The notes under the pieces were generated by a model. That model made no database searches and was not told where the DNA came from. It saw nothing but the letters and a program-made list of their open reading frames with translations. From contig JAFGTD010000052.1 in assembly GCA_016934295.1 (NCBI GenBank), positions 1-32,688 on the forward strand: DNA of 32,688 nt. Direction: 5' to 3'. The position numbers and the translations under genes were made by a program. Source of the stretch: Acidobacteriota bacterium. GTDB taxonomy: Bacteria > Acidobacteriota > UBA6911. Shown here in pieces: positions 16,172 to 23,608 of the stretch. The stretch's first letter is position 1; every line of letters starts with the position of its first letter.

Positions 16172-17668
16172 ATGTACGTTCACTGCATGAAAAAAACACT
16201 TTCCAATGAAAATCGCCGTTTCTTCCATCTCCTCTCGGAAGCGGCGACGACCAATCCTTTCAGCGACACCTACCAGGATCTCCAATTGCAGATTGCGGAC
16301 TGCGACACGTCCGTTGCCTGGGAAGAACGCCCGGAGAGAATTGTGGCCAGGGTTGCAGAAAAAGTGCGAAAGCTGGAAGAGGAAGGCCGCGCCGACATTA
16401 ATTATTTCAGGAATGAAGACCGTGAACTGTTGCGGCAGGCACTTCTTTTTGATACCTACCACCAGTTTCTGCCGCTGCTGGACCGGCATATCGGGGACCA
16501 GTCGAAGGCCGGCGACAAACCGCTCCCCGTCCCGTTTTATGGTGAAGTATTCACGAAATTGTGCGGCAAAGGTTTCTCGCCGGAAGAGGCCAGGTTTTAT
16601 CTGGCTGTTTTCTACCAGGTACGTCGCGCGTTCTTTTTCATAGACCGAAGCCTGATCGGCCGCTGTGAATCGATGAAAAAACTGCGGCGACATCTTTGGA
16701 ACAATGTTTTTACCAATGACATCCGCCTGTACGAGCGGCATTTCTGGAATCGCATGGAGGATTTTTCAACCATGCTGCTCGGCGAAACCGGCACCGGTAA
16801 GGGAGCCGCGGCCGCAGCCATCGGGCAGTCGGGATTCATTCCCTTCGATGAAAAACGGGGAGCCTTTGTCGAAAGTTTTACCGGCGGCTACACGGCGCTG
16901 AATCTCTCCCAGTTCCCTGAAACTCTGATCGAATCGGAATTGTTCGGGCATCGAAAAGGCGCATTCACCGGCGCTGTGGAAGCCCATGAAGGGATCTTCG
17001 CCCGATGCAGCGCATACGGCTCCATTTTTCTCGATGAAATCGGGGATGTCGGCGAACCGATCCAGATCAAACTCCTGCATGTCCTCCAGGATCGCAATTT
17101 TACTCCCGTCGGTAGCCATGAAAAACGCCGTTTTCGCGGCAGGATCATTGCCGCGACCAACAGATTCCTGAACGATCTTCGCGCAGGCGGCCAGTTCCGG
17201 GACGACTTCTTCTATCGGCTCTGTTCGGACATTATCGTGGTCCCGTCCCTCAAACAGCGCATCCGGGAAGATCCCGCGGAAATGGATGATCTCCTCTCGC
17301 TCATCGTTCACAGGATTTCGGGTGAAACATCTTCCGATATTCTGAACATGGTGCGCCGCAGGATCACAGATTCACCGGGGGAAGAGTACTCCTGGCCGGG
17401 AAATGTCCGGGAACTCGAACAGGCCGTACGCAGGATTTTGCTGACCGGCGCCTATCACGGGGACGCACAGGTCGCGGCATCCGATCTACAATCCCGGCTG
17501 CATATCGGGATTGACGAAGGGAATCTGGATGCCGAAGCGCTGCTTTCCGGTTACTGTGAACTCCTGTATGAACGCCACGGGACCTACGAAGAAGTGGCGC
17601 GCCGTACCAAACTCGATCGGCGGACTGCGAAAGCGAATATTCAGAAATATAAAGAAAAACAGGAGTAA
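16172..17668 (+). CDS. Sigma-54-dependent transcriptional activator with unassigned N-terminal domain
   Basis: The central AAA+ domain is clear: LGETGTGKG (Walker A, about residue 205), SELFGHRKGAFTGA with the intact sigma-54 contact loop (about 263), SIFLDEIGDV (Walker B), and the RIIAATNR and DDFFYRL sensor motifs, then WPGNVRELEQAVRR. The C-terminus (TYEEVARRTKLDRRTAKANIQKY) is a Fis-like helix-turn-helix. The first 190 residues are mostly helical and are not a receiver, PAS or GAF domain by eye, so the input signal is unknown. Between Walker A and GAFTGA the chain is longer than usual (GGYTALNLSQFPETLIE). ATG 16172 and ATG 16187 are both possible; neither has a good ribosome site. No obvious target operon with a -24/-12 promoter was identified nearby. 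Confidence 0.88.
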   Translation: MYVHCMKKTLSNENRRFFHLLSEAATTNPFSDTYQDLQLQIADCDTSVAWEERPERIVARVAEKVRKLEEEGRADINYFRNEDRELLRQALLFDTYHQFLPLLDRHIGDQSKAGDKPLPVPFYGEVFTKLCGKGFSPEEARFYLAVFYQVRRAFFFIDRSLIGRCESMKKLRRHLWNNVFTNDIRLYERHFWNRMEDFSTMLLGETGTGKGAAAAAIGQSGFIPFDEKRGAFVESFTGGYTALNLSQFPETLIESELFGHRKGAFTGAVEAHEGIFARCSAYGSIFLDEIGDVGEPIQIKLLHVLQDRNFTPVGSHEKRRFRGRIIAATNRFLNDLRAGGQFRDDFFYRLCSDIIVVPSLKQRIREDPAEMDDLLSLIVHRISGETSSDILNMVRRRITDSPGEEYSWPGNVRELEQAVRRILLTGAYHGDAQVAASDLQSRLHIGIDEGNLDAEALLSGYCELLYERHGTYEEVARRTKLDRRTAKANIQKYKEKQE

Positions 17669-17688
17669 GAAGTCAGAAGCCAGAAGAC
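17668..17688 (+). repeat. Three-unit heptamer tandem repeat at the stop of the sigma-54 regulator gene
   Basis: Three exact 7-base steps, AGAAGTC, AGAAGCC and AGAAGAC, start on the last base of the regulator's stop codon. The same period is seen at 1530-1550 and 30368-30422. Confidence 0.6.
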
Positions 17689-17746
17689 GGCCCGGCCTCC
17701 GGCAATGCTGGATTGAATGTCCTGTGACTCCTTGTGATTTTTCGGG

Positions 17747-17814
17747 GTCGGTATCGGCGTCGGTATCGGAATCGATTTTAAAAGCTCGATCCCGATACCG
17801 ATTCCGAACCCGAC
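17747..17814. repeat. Palindrome made of two inverted hexamer arrays
   Basis: Left arm 17747-17775 steps as TCGGTA, TCGGCG, TCGGTA, TCGGAA. Right arm 17786-17814 steps as CCGATA, CCGATT, CCGAAC, CCGACG and is the reverse complement at 24 of 29 positions. The 10-base centre contains TTTTAAAA. A degenerate relative may lie at 19132-19198. It sits 3' of the sigma-54 regulator and 3' of the ZIP gene, so a terminator role is possible but unproven. Confidence 0.65.
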
Positions 17815-17896
17815 GCCGATGGATTCCCAGCCCTGCTTTTCGCTTCGGGAAGAGTCCCAGGCCGGGAATTCCCATGAAAAAGACAGTGGAAGAATG

Positions 17897-17930
17897 TAGG
17901 GGCGAACCTTGTGTTCGCCCTTTAGGCAAT
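17897..17930. repeat. Dispersed GGGGCGAAC hairpin repeat, copy 1
   Basis: GGGCGAAC pairs with GTTCGCCC across a 5-base loop, followed by TTTAGGCAAT. A second copy with the same flanks is at 20428-20464. It has the layout of small REP-like palindromes dispersed in many bacterial genomes. Confidence 0.65.
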
Positions 17931-18002
17931 GAAGAGAAAATAGGTATAGCCAGAAGGCGGAAGTGTCAGATTAGAAAAGGACATCTATTTTTTAATTCTT
18001 AT

Positions 18003-18034
18003 CTCTCGGCGGACCTCTGCGTCTCTGCGGTGAT
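18003..18034. repeat. Short dispersed-type repeat with CTCTGCG units, 3' of the ZIP gene
   Basis: The run CTCTCGGCGGACCTCTGCG is followed by TCTCTGCGGTGAT, giving near-tandem CTCTGCG units. Sequences of this style recur in intergenic regions of many unrelated bacteria, as I recall. It lies six bases beyond the ZIP stop codon. The rest of the 17669-18039 spacer holds no gene that I can support; a 193-codon frame across it (17511-18092) is made of repeat sequence. Confidence 0.4.
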
Positions 18035-18039
18035 ATTTT

Positions 18040-18804
18040 TTAGTGCCCGTGCACAAGAAGAGTCAGTACCGCGATCAGCACCATGCCTATGAAAAAGTAG
18101 AACAGGACCTGTTTCTTTCCATGCCGGACCAATTCGCCGAACACGGCATGAAACGCGAGAAAAATAAATCCGCCCCCGACATGGGCCAGGAGGGCATCCA
18201 ACCACAGGCCGGAAACTTGCGGAATCACCCATAACCCGATGGCACCGCCCAATAAGGTTGTTGCTTCCACAACGGCAACCCATATCAGGGCAATGCCTTT
18301 TCGGAAACCGGCAGCCAGCAGCAATGCGCAGAGAGCGAGCCCTTCGGGAACCTTATGGATGCATATCGCCATAAGCATGGAGGAATCAAGTCCGGCGGAC
18401 ATTCCGGCTTCCTTCCCCAATGCGAGAGCCAGTCCATCCATCGTGCTGTGCACTCCCAGCGCTATCACCATGGCCGCCGCGATCTCACCGAACCTGTGGG
18501 TCGTTGCGTCGTCAAAATGGCTTGCCGCGCATGCGGGACAGACATGAAAAACATACCGGCTGATCAGGTAAAAAACAGCATACCCGGAAACAAGGGACGC
18601 CGCAAGTTGCCACAAAGGCAACGTTTCGTAGGTTTCGGGAATAATGGTAAACAGAGTCACCCCGGACAGTGTTCCCGCTGCAAGACTGATCATACGGCAC
18701 AATCGTTCGTGGGACACTGCAAACAGGGAGCTGATCACACCCCCGCCGAAGGCAAGCAGGAATGCAGGAACCACCCGTATCGTCACTGCCCAGAAATCCT
18801 GCAC
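18040..18804 (-). CDS. ZIP-family divalent metal transporter
   Basis: Integral membrane protein of 254 residues with about eight hydrophobic helices. The two ZIP signature motifs are present: HSTMDGLALALG in helix 4 and HKVPEGLALCALL in helix 5; their His, Asp and Glu residues form the metal pathway. A Cys/His loop between helices 3 and 4 (HVCPACAASHFDD) could collect metal. ZIP proteins import Zn2+ and sometimes Fe2+ or Mn2+. The start is a GTG at 18804 with GGGAGG 7-8 bases upstream; a nearby ATG is out of frame. A strong promoter and an operator-like palindrome lie just upstream, and a Fur-family gene is divergent, so zinc-responsive repression is likely. Confidence 0.88.
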   Translation of the reverse strand: MQDFWAVTIRVVPAFLLAFGGGVISSLFAVSHERLCRMISLAAGTLSGVTLFTIIPETYETLPLWQLAASLVSGYAVFYLISRYVFHVCPACAASHFDDATTHRFGEIAAAMVIALGVHSTMDGLALALGKEAGMSAGLDSSMLMAICIHKVPEGLALCALLLAAGFRKGIALIWVAVVEATTLLGGAIGLWVIPQVSGLWLDALLAHVGGGFIFLAFHAVFGELVRHGKKQVLFYFFIGMVLIAVLTLLVHGH

Positions 18805-18823
18805 GCCGCATCCCTCCCGCTAT

Positions 18824-18866
18824 TGCAAATGTATTTGCATTATTCATAATACTGAAACCGTGTCAA
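18824..18866 (-). promoter_or_regulatory. Sigma-70-type promoter with overlapping palindromic operator for the ZIP gene
   Basis: On the minus strand a perfect TTGACA (18866-18861) is followed after 16 bases by AATAAT (18844-18839). The perfect inverted repeat TGCAAAT-N2-ATTTGCA (18839-18824) begins at the -10 element and covers the expected transcription start. This is the geometry of a repressor site. Its dyad style fits a Fur-family (Zur-like) box, and such a regulator is encoded 360 bp away. The binding claim is inference. Confidence 0.6.
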
Positions 18867-18885
18867 TATCAACCCGCATTTCTCA

Positions 18886-18930
18886 CCTGCCCGGAGTGTC
18901 CCCAATAATCTTGGGGATACTCCGGGCAGG
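18886..18930. repeat. 20-bp-stem hairpin in the ZIP/Fur intergenic region
   Basis: Left arm 18886-18905 (begins CCTGCCCGGAGT) pairs with 18911-18930 over a 5-base loop TAATC, with one G-U pair in 20. There is no T-run, and both flanking genes point away, so it is not an obvious terminator. A second, weaker hairpin (AGCACGCA / TGCGTGCT) lies at 18968-18994. Confidence 0.65.
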
Positions 18931-19028
18931 ATTCATACTGCGGCGGCACGGAGAGCTATGTCTTCTGAGCACGCATGGTTTTTATGTGCGTGCTTCGCTT
19001 ACACGAACCCCCGTTAGATATGCGGATT

Positions 19029-19052
19029 TTATTGCGGACACACTTGCAATAA
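19029..19052. promoter_or_regulatory. Possible second operator half-sites upstream of the Fur-family gene
   Basis: TTATTGC (19029-19035) and GCAATAA (19046-19052) form an inverted repeat with a 10-base gap. The half-site ATTGC resembles the TTGCAAAT element at the ZIP promoter, so it might serve autoregulation. The spacing differs and the evidence is weak. Confidence 0.25.
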
Positions 19053-19131
19053 GATCCGGTGGACGCTAGGATAGAGCTTCGATCCGGGCTTTTCCGGGGG
19101 ATTCGCCGCGTAACGGACGGCGTAGCGGAGG

Positions 19132-19198
19132 CGGTATCGGAATGTTTCCCCTCTGTAAGCAAAAAGACGCCCCATTGGAAATACGGATAAGGATACCG
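19132..19198. repeat. Degenerate copy of the hexamer palindrome abutting the Fur-family start
   Basis: CGGTATC (19132-19138) is the inverse of GATACCG (19192-19198). The left side reads GCGGTATCGGAAT and the right, on the opposite strand, CCGGTATCC, TTATCC, GTATTTCC, in the style of the array at 17747-17814. It ends two bases before the ATG at 19201 and so replaces the usual ribosome-binding region. Confidence 0.4.
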
Positions 19199-19200
19199 GG

Positions 19201-19572
19201 ATGAAGAGAAAAACAAGTCAAAGGAATGCCATCCAGGAAGTCTTCCGGAAAATTGACAGGCCTCTTGGAATCAATGAAATTCTGGAGGTCGGTCGCCGGT
19301 CCGTCGGATCTTTGAATCAGGCAACCGTCTATCGCAATCTTAAGATCCTGGTCGAGAAAGGATGGCTGAAGAAGATACATACACCTGAACGGGGCGTTCT
19401 TTACGAAAGGGCCGGGAAGGAACATCATCATCATTTCCAGTGCAGGTCCTGTGACCGGCTTTTTGAAATAACCGGATGTGCTTTCAACGAAAAGAGTTCG
19501 ACCCCACCCGGATTCATCACGGAGGATCACGAGGTCTACCTTTACGGAATCTGCTCGTCCTGCCGGCAGTAG
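19201..19572 (+). CDS. Fur-family metalloregulator (Zur-like)
   Basis: 123-residue repressor. The N-terminal winged helix is [11 protein letters not shown] through [18 protein letters not shown], the usual Fur recognition-helix region. The dimerisation part has the regulatory metal residues HHHHF and two CxxC pairs (CRSC and CSSC) for the structural zinc, and ends shortly after the second pair. I favour a zinc sensor because a ZIP transporter with an operator-like palindrome is encoded divergently; sequence alone cannot separate Zur from Fur or PerR. The start agrees with the family, but the region before it is repeat sequence with no clear Shine-Dalgarno, so translation may be weak. Confidence 0.88.
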   Translation: MKRKTSQRNAIQEVFRKIDRPLGINEILEVGRRSVGSLNQATVYRNLKILVEKGWLKKIHTPERGVLYERAGKEHHHHFQCRSCDRLFEITGCAFNEKSSTPPGFITEDHEVYLYGICSSCRQ

Positions 19573-19745
19573 CCGGCGGTTCACGCGGATATACCGGGCT
19601 TCCACCTTCCATCTGTCGGAGAACGAACCTCCGGAATATCCGGTACAGAACAAGTCCTTCCACGGCAGTCCCCTTTTCGCTTGAATTTCAACCGATCCCT
19701 GTGGAGACTTTGGATTGGAAGGACTCTTAAAAATTGGATTAGAAA

Positions 19746-20417
19746 ATGCCAGTACTAAAATTTTTACGGTCAATAGCGTTCGTGAACATGTTCGCATTGT
19801 TTTTTGCAGTTGCGTCAGCGTCGGCCGACGATCTGCAACCGTTACTGTCCCTTCAGGAGATGCTTATGAATCCCAATGAATTAAATGAAACAGCCCCGGA
19901 TACATTCCAGGTCTTATTTGATACTTCCAAAGGCGAATTTACCGTTGATATTACCCGTGACTGGGCGCCCAAAGGCGCCGACCGTTTTTACAACCTTGTT
20001 AAAAACGGCTATTACGACAACTGCCGATTCTTCAGGGTCGTAAAAGGCTTCATGGTCCAGTTCGGAATTAACGGAGATCCCCAACTGAACACCGTCTGGC
20101 GCGCATCCCAGTTTGAAGACGATCCGGGGAAGGAATCCAACAAACGCGGAACCGTAACATTCGCGCACGCCGGCCCGAATTCCCGCACGACCCAGTTATT
20201 CATCAATTATGCGGACAATACGTTTCTTGATGCCCAGGGATTTCCTCCCCTCGGCCGGGTCACGAAGGGCATGGAGGCCGTGGATGCCATCAACGACGAA
20301 TATGGAGAAAATCCGGATCAGCGGCGGATCCAGCTGGAAGGCAATGCATACCTGGAGAAAACCTTCCCTAACCTGGATTACATCAAATCGGTAATCATAG
20401 TGCCCGGTTCCGAATGA
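19746..20417 (+). CDS. Exported cyclophilin-type peptidyl-prolyl cis-trans isomerase
   Basis: Residues 1-27 are a signal peptide (FVNMFALFFAVASASA), so the protein works in the periplasm on folding of exported proteins. The cyclophilin core starts near residue 55: VLFDTSKGEFTVDI, RFYNLVKNGYYDNCRFFRVV with the catalytic-type Arg, FMVQFGINGD, AHAGPNSRTTQLFINY and FLDAQGFPPLGRVTKGMEAVDAI. Relative to short bacterial cyclophilins, the loop FMVQFGINGDPQL and the RASQFEDDP segment are slightly expanded. The ATG at 19746 was kept; an internal Met at residue 15 would shorten the signal. The gene is followed at once by a GGGGCGAAC hairpin that may end transcription. Confidence 0.92.
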   Translation: MPVLKFLRSIAFVNMFALFFAVASASADDLQPLLSLQEMLMNPNELNETAPDTFQVLFDTSKGEFTVDITRDWAPKGADRFYNLVKNGYYDNCRFFRVVKGFMVQFGINGDPQLNTVWRASQFEDDPGKESNKRGTVTFAHAGPNSRTTQLFINYADNTFLDAQGFPPLGRVTKGMEAVDAINDEYGENPDQRRIQLEGNAYLEKTFPNLDYIKSVIIVPGSE

Positions 20418-20427
20418 CGAACCGTTT

Positions 20428-20464
20428 TAGGGGCGAACCTTCCGGCTTCGCCCCTTTAGGCAAT
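20428..20464 (+). repeat. Dispersed GGGGCGAAC hairpin repeat, copy 2 (terminator-like)
   Basis: AGGGGCGAA (20429-20437) pairs with TTCGCCCCT across a 9-base loop and is followed by TTTAGGCAAT. It begins 11 bases after the cyclophilin stop. The flanks and arms match copy 1 at 17897-17930, while the loop differs, as expected for a paired stem under selection or a mobile palindrome. Confidence 0.65.
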
Positions 20465-20492
20465 AACATTCTTAACCGAATCGTTACGTGTC

Positions 20493-22148
20493 ATGCTTCC
20501 CAAAATCGATCCCTCCACCACAAACGCCTGGAAAAACCTCAAAGATCATTACAGGGATATACAATCCCTGCAAATGAAAGATCTTTTTGCGCAGGATCCC
20601 TTCAGGTTCGACGCATTTTCCATTCCGTTTGAAGATATTATTGTGGACTACTCCAAGAACCGCTTCACGGCCGAAACCCTGCGCCTGCTGCTCGATCTGG
20701 CCGATATCTGCAAGGTCCGCGACGCCATAGTACGCTTGTTCTCGGGCGATCCGATCAATGAAACGGAAAACCGCGCCGTACTCCATACAGCATTGCGCAA
20801 CCGTTCCAATATGCCGATTCTTTGCGACGGCCGGGATGTCATGCCCGCGGTCAACAGCGTGCTCGAAAAGATGAGGGCGTTTTCACGGAAGGTACGGATC
20901 GGGGACTGGAGAGGATATACAGGCGACGCCATTACGGATATTGTCAATATCGGCATAGGAGGATCCGACCTCGGACCCGTCATGGTTACCGAATGCCTGC
21001 GCCCTTACGCGCAACCCGGCCTGCGCGCGCATTTCGTTTCCAACGTGGACGGCACCCATCTCGTCGAAACCCTGAAAGGGCTCCGGCCGGAAACGACTCT
21101 GTTCCTGATCGCGTCCAAAACCTTCACGACCCAGGAAACCATGACCAACGCATTCAGCGCCAGGGAATGGCTCCTGAAGGCTGCAGGCGACCCGGTGCAT
21201 ATCCGGAAGCATTTCGTCGCCATCTCGACAAACACGGAGAAAGTACGGGAGTTCGGCATCCATCCCGAAAACATGTTTGAATTCTGGGACTGGGTGGGCG
21301 GCAGGTACTCCCTCTGGTCGGCCATCGGATTATCCATCGCCTGCTCGGTGGGATTCGACCGTTTTGAAGAATTACTCTCCGGCGCCCATGCCATGGACAT
21401 GCACTTCCGGGAAACGCCGTTCGACCAAAATATACCGTTAATCCTGGCGCTCATCGGAATCTGGTATACGAATTTCTTCGGAGCCGAAACGGAAGCCATC
21501 CTGCCCTACGACCAGTCCATGCACCGGTTCCCGGCCTATTTTCAGCAGGCCAATATGGAAAGCAACGGCAAATCCGTTACCCGCTCGGGAAAACGCCCCG
21601 GGTACAACACCGGTCCGATTATATGGGGAGAGCCGGGCACCAACGGCCAGCATGCCTTCTACCAGTTGATTCACCAGGGAACCCGGATAGTCCCGGCCGA
21701 CTTCCTGGCGCCGGTGGTAAGCCATAATCCTATAGGCGAGCATCACCGGATTCTTCTGTCCAATTTCTTCGCCCAGACCGAAGCCCTGATGAACGGAAAA
21801 ACATTGGAGGAAGCAACGGCCGAATTGCGTAAAGAAGGCAAAACCGACGAGGATATAGAGCGCCTTGCGCCCCACAAAGTGTTCGAGGGCAACCGGCCGA
21901 CGAACTCCATACTCTTTCGGAAACTCACACCGCGCACACTCGGGAGCCTGATCGCGATGTACGAGCACAAGATTTTCGTCCAGGGCGTCATCTGGAACAT
22001 CTTCAGCTTCGACCAGTGGGGGGTGGAACTCGGCAAGCAGCTTGCGGGCCGCATCCTGCCTGAACTCCGTCACGATCAACCCGTCGCATCCCACGACAGC
22101 TCCACCAATGGACTCATCAACTACTACAAAAAGCTGATTGGAAGTTAG
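20493..22148 (+). CDS. pgi: Glucose-6-phosphate isomerase
   Basis: Interconverts glucose 6-phosphate and fructose 6-phosphate in glycolysis and gluconeogenesis. The 551 residues equal the long (E. coli-type) family length. Clear motifs are [21 protein letters not shown] in two parts ([16 protein letters not shown]), [42 protein letters not shown] and the C-terminal signature [14 protein letters not shown]. The catalytic Glu, His and Lys positions are in these blocks. The ATG at 20493 has no strong ribosome-binding site. The gene converges with modC, with a MITE-like element between the two. Confidence 0.97.
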   Translation: MLPKIDPSTTNAWKNLKDHYRDIQSLQMKDLFAQDPFRFDAFSIPFEDIIVDYSKNRFTAETLRLLLDLADICKVRDAIVRLFSGDPINETENRAVLHTALRNRSNMPILCDGRDVMPAVNSVLEKMRAFSRKVRIGDWRGYTGDAITDIVNIGIGGSDLGPVMVTECLRPYAQPGLRAHFVSNVDGTHLVETLKGLRPETTLFLIASKTFTTQETMTNAFSAREWLLKAAGDPVHIRKHFVAISTNTEKVREFGIHPENMFEFWDWVGGRYSLWSAIGLSIACSVGFDRFEELLSGAHAMDMHFRETPFDQNIPLILALIGIWYTNFFGAETEAILPYDQSMHRFPAYFQQANMESNGKSVTRSGKRPGYNTGPIIWGEPGTNGQHAFYQLIHQGTRIVPADFLAPVVSHNPIGEHHRILLSNFFAQTEALMNGKTLEEATAELRKEGKTDEDIERLAPHKVFEGNRPTNSILFRKLTPRTLGSLIAMYEHKIFVQGVIWNIFSFDQWGVELGKQLAGRILPELRHDQPVASHDSSTNGLINYYKKLIGS

Positions 22149-22173
22149 ATCGGCACGCCGAGGCTTAATGCTG

Positions 22174-22209
22174 ACGTGCTAACGTGTGAACGTGCTAACG
22201 TGCTAACGT
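22174..22209 (+). repeat. Octamer tandem array, left
   Basis: ACGT recurs exactly every 8 bases at 22174, 22182, 22190, 22198 and 22206 within the unit GCTAACGT (one unit reads TGTGAACG). It extends just outside the left terminal repeat. Confidence 0.75.
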
Positions 22210-22377
22210 GACAAGCCTTCGCTGGTGGAATACAATATTTGATGGATGAATGGGAGAATCCAGGTTATGATGGAAAAATAAAAACCAGAAACGATATATG
22301 AAAATGCGCTTATTGTTTATTGCAATTCTGCTACTAGTACTTCCTGCCAGTAGTGAAGACGTAAACAGCGGGAGGCT

Positions 22378-22430
22378 GGAAGGTTTGGGGAGAACGGGAA
22401 TCCAACATTCCCGTTCTCCCCAAACCTTCC
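22378..22430. terminator. Perfect 24-bp-stem hairpin between pgi and modC
   Basis: Arms 22378-22401 and 22407-22430 are perfect reverse complements around the loop CCAAC; the left arm begins GGAAGGTTTGGGGAG. There is no T-run on either side. It could stop transcription from both sides by structure or protect mRNA ends; it may also be the core of the inverted-repeat element. Confidence 0.6.
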
Positions 22431-22482
22431 ATCCCCGCCATTTATCCGTCTCCTGCCCGCATCCCATCAGCGAAGGCTTTTC

Positions 22483-22510
22483 ACGTTAGCACGTTAGCAC
22501 GTTAGGACGT
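22483..22510 (-). repeat. Octamer tandem array, right (inverted copy)
   Basis: ACGT occurs at 22483, 22491, 22499 and 22507, period 8, unit ACGTTAGC, the reverse complement of the left unit. Confidence 0.75.
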
Positions 22511-22520
22511 TCACACGGTT

Positions 22521-23606
22521 TTATGCGAGAAGATGTACGGCTCTGGCTTTGATAAGCATATAGATTTCAGTCCCGACTTTAAGATCGAGGATCCGGATGG
22601 TCGCCGGGGTGATACTCACCTTGAAATCCACGCCGCATGAGACGACAAGTTCCGCTTTATCGGTTTCGAGGATAATGCGCCGGACTATCCCTTTCAGGAC
22701 ATTTCGGGCACTTGTCTGTGTCAGGCATTCCCGGGACAGGATGATGTCCTCCGACCGGATGCCGACCGTAATCCTGCCGCCGGCGGGCAGGTCGCAGTAT
22801 GAAACCTGTACCCGGCAGGCCCCGATATCGACGACGGTCGTTCCGTCATCGATTCTGTGTTCAATAATATTCCCGACAAAGATATTTTCAGTGCCGACGA
22901 CTCTGGCGACGGGAGCGGAACGGGGCGAGTTGAATATTTCGAGCGGAGTTCCCGTCTGCACGATCCTTCCTTCATCCAGGACATACATCGCGTCTCCGAG
23001 ACGTACCGCTTCGCTGTGGTTGTGGGTCACATACAGGAAAGGGATGCCGGATCTTTCCTGTATAACGGAAATTTCTTCCAGCAGGCGCGACCGCGTCGCC
23101 ACGTCCACGGCGGACAGCGGCTCGTCGAGAAGCATTATCGAAGGATCGGAAGCGAGCGCGCGGGCAAGGGCGACCCTCTGCTGCTCGCCGCCGGAAAGGT
23201 CCCGGGGATAGCGCCGTGCAGTCTTGCCGATTCCCAGCATGGAGAGCAGTTCACGGACGCGTTGACGGGCGGTTGCCCGGGAATGGTCCCGGATGCCGTA
23301 AAGAATATTATGCTCCACCGTAAAATGTGGGAAAAGCAGGTGATTCTGGAATACGTACCCGATCCTTCGCTCCTGGATAGGAAGACACGTTCCGGTGGAG
23401 GAATCGAAATAGATCCGGCCGCCCAGGGAAATCCTGCCCTGATCCGGCGTTAAAATTCCTGCGACGGCTCGGAGGACGCTTGTTTTGCCGGCACCGGAAG
23501 ATCCGAAAAGAACGGTAATGCCGCCCCCCCCTTTTATGTCGACATCCATGTTGAAGGGATGCGCCCCATCAGAACCAAGCTGCTTTTTAATCCGTGCTTC
23601 GAACAT
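22521..23606 (-). CDS. modC: Molybdate ABC transporter ATP-binding protein ModC
   Basis: Powers uptake of molybdate or tungstate with ModB and ModA. The ABC domain shows GSSGAGKTS (Walker A), the Q-loop in FQNHLLFPHFTVEHNI, the signature LSGGEQQRVALARAL, IMLLDEPLSAVD (Walker B) and the switch His in VTHNHSEA. Residues from about 265 form a TOBE/Mop-type molybdate-binding domain (SARNVLKGIVRRI, VGTEIYMLIKARAVHLL), with sequence for one Mop-like unit plus linker. The ATG at 23606 (MFEARIKKQLG, 361 aa) starts two bases after the modB stop, as expected for coupled genes. An in-frame extension to 23693 would overlap modB. Confidence 0.94.
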   Translation of the reverse strand: MFEARIKKQLGSDGAHPFNMDVDIKGGGGITVLFGSSGAGKTSVLRAVAGILTPDQGRISLGGRIYFDSSTGTCLPIQERRIGYVFQNHLLFPHFTVEHNILYGIRDHSRATARQRVRELLSMLGIGKTARRYPRDLSGGEQQRVALARALASDPSIMLLDEPLSAVDVATRSRLLEEISVIQERSGIPFLYVTHNHSEAVRLGDAMYVLDEGRIVQTGTPLEIFNSPRSAPVARVVGTENIFVGNIIEHRIDDGTTVVDIGACRVQVSYCDLPAGGRITVGIRSEDIILSRECLTQTSARNVLKGIVRRIILETDKAELVVSCGVDFKVSITPATIRILDLKVGTEIYMLIKARAVHLLA

Positions 23607-23608
23607 AT

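Larger units (their letters stand above)
22183..22517. mobile_element. MITE-like element with long terminal inverted repeats built of octamers
   Basis: Left end 22183-22228 and right end 22464-22517 are inverted copies. Both read, outside to inside, CGTGTGAACGT, several GCTAACGT octamers, then AAGCCTTCGCTG. The right copy has one additional 8-base unit and about three base changes. The interior is about 235 bp with no transposase. A short frame (22298-22489) starts with a signal-peptide-like stretch (LLFIAILLLVLPASS) but has no ribosome site and runs into the hairpin and terminal repeat, so I do not call it a gene. The element fills the pgi/modC spacer and stops three bases from the modC stop codon. 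No target-site duplication was identified. Confidence 0.6.

Noticed and set aside
17511-18092. 193-codon ORF across the regulator/ZIP spacer
   Set aside because: It overlaps the end of the sigma-54 gene in another frame and then reads through intergenic repeats.
22298-22489. Small ORF with a signal-peptide-like start
   Set aside because: No ribosome-binding site, and it runs through the hairpin and the terminal repeat; probably chance or a decayed fragment.
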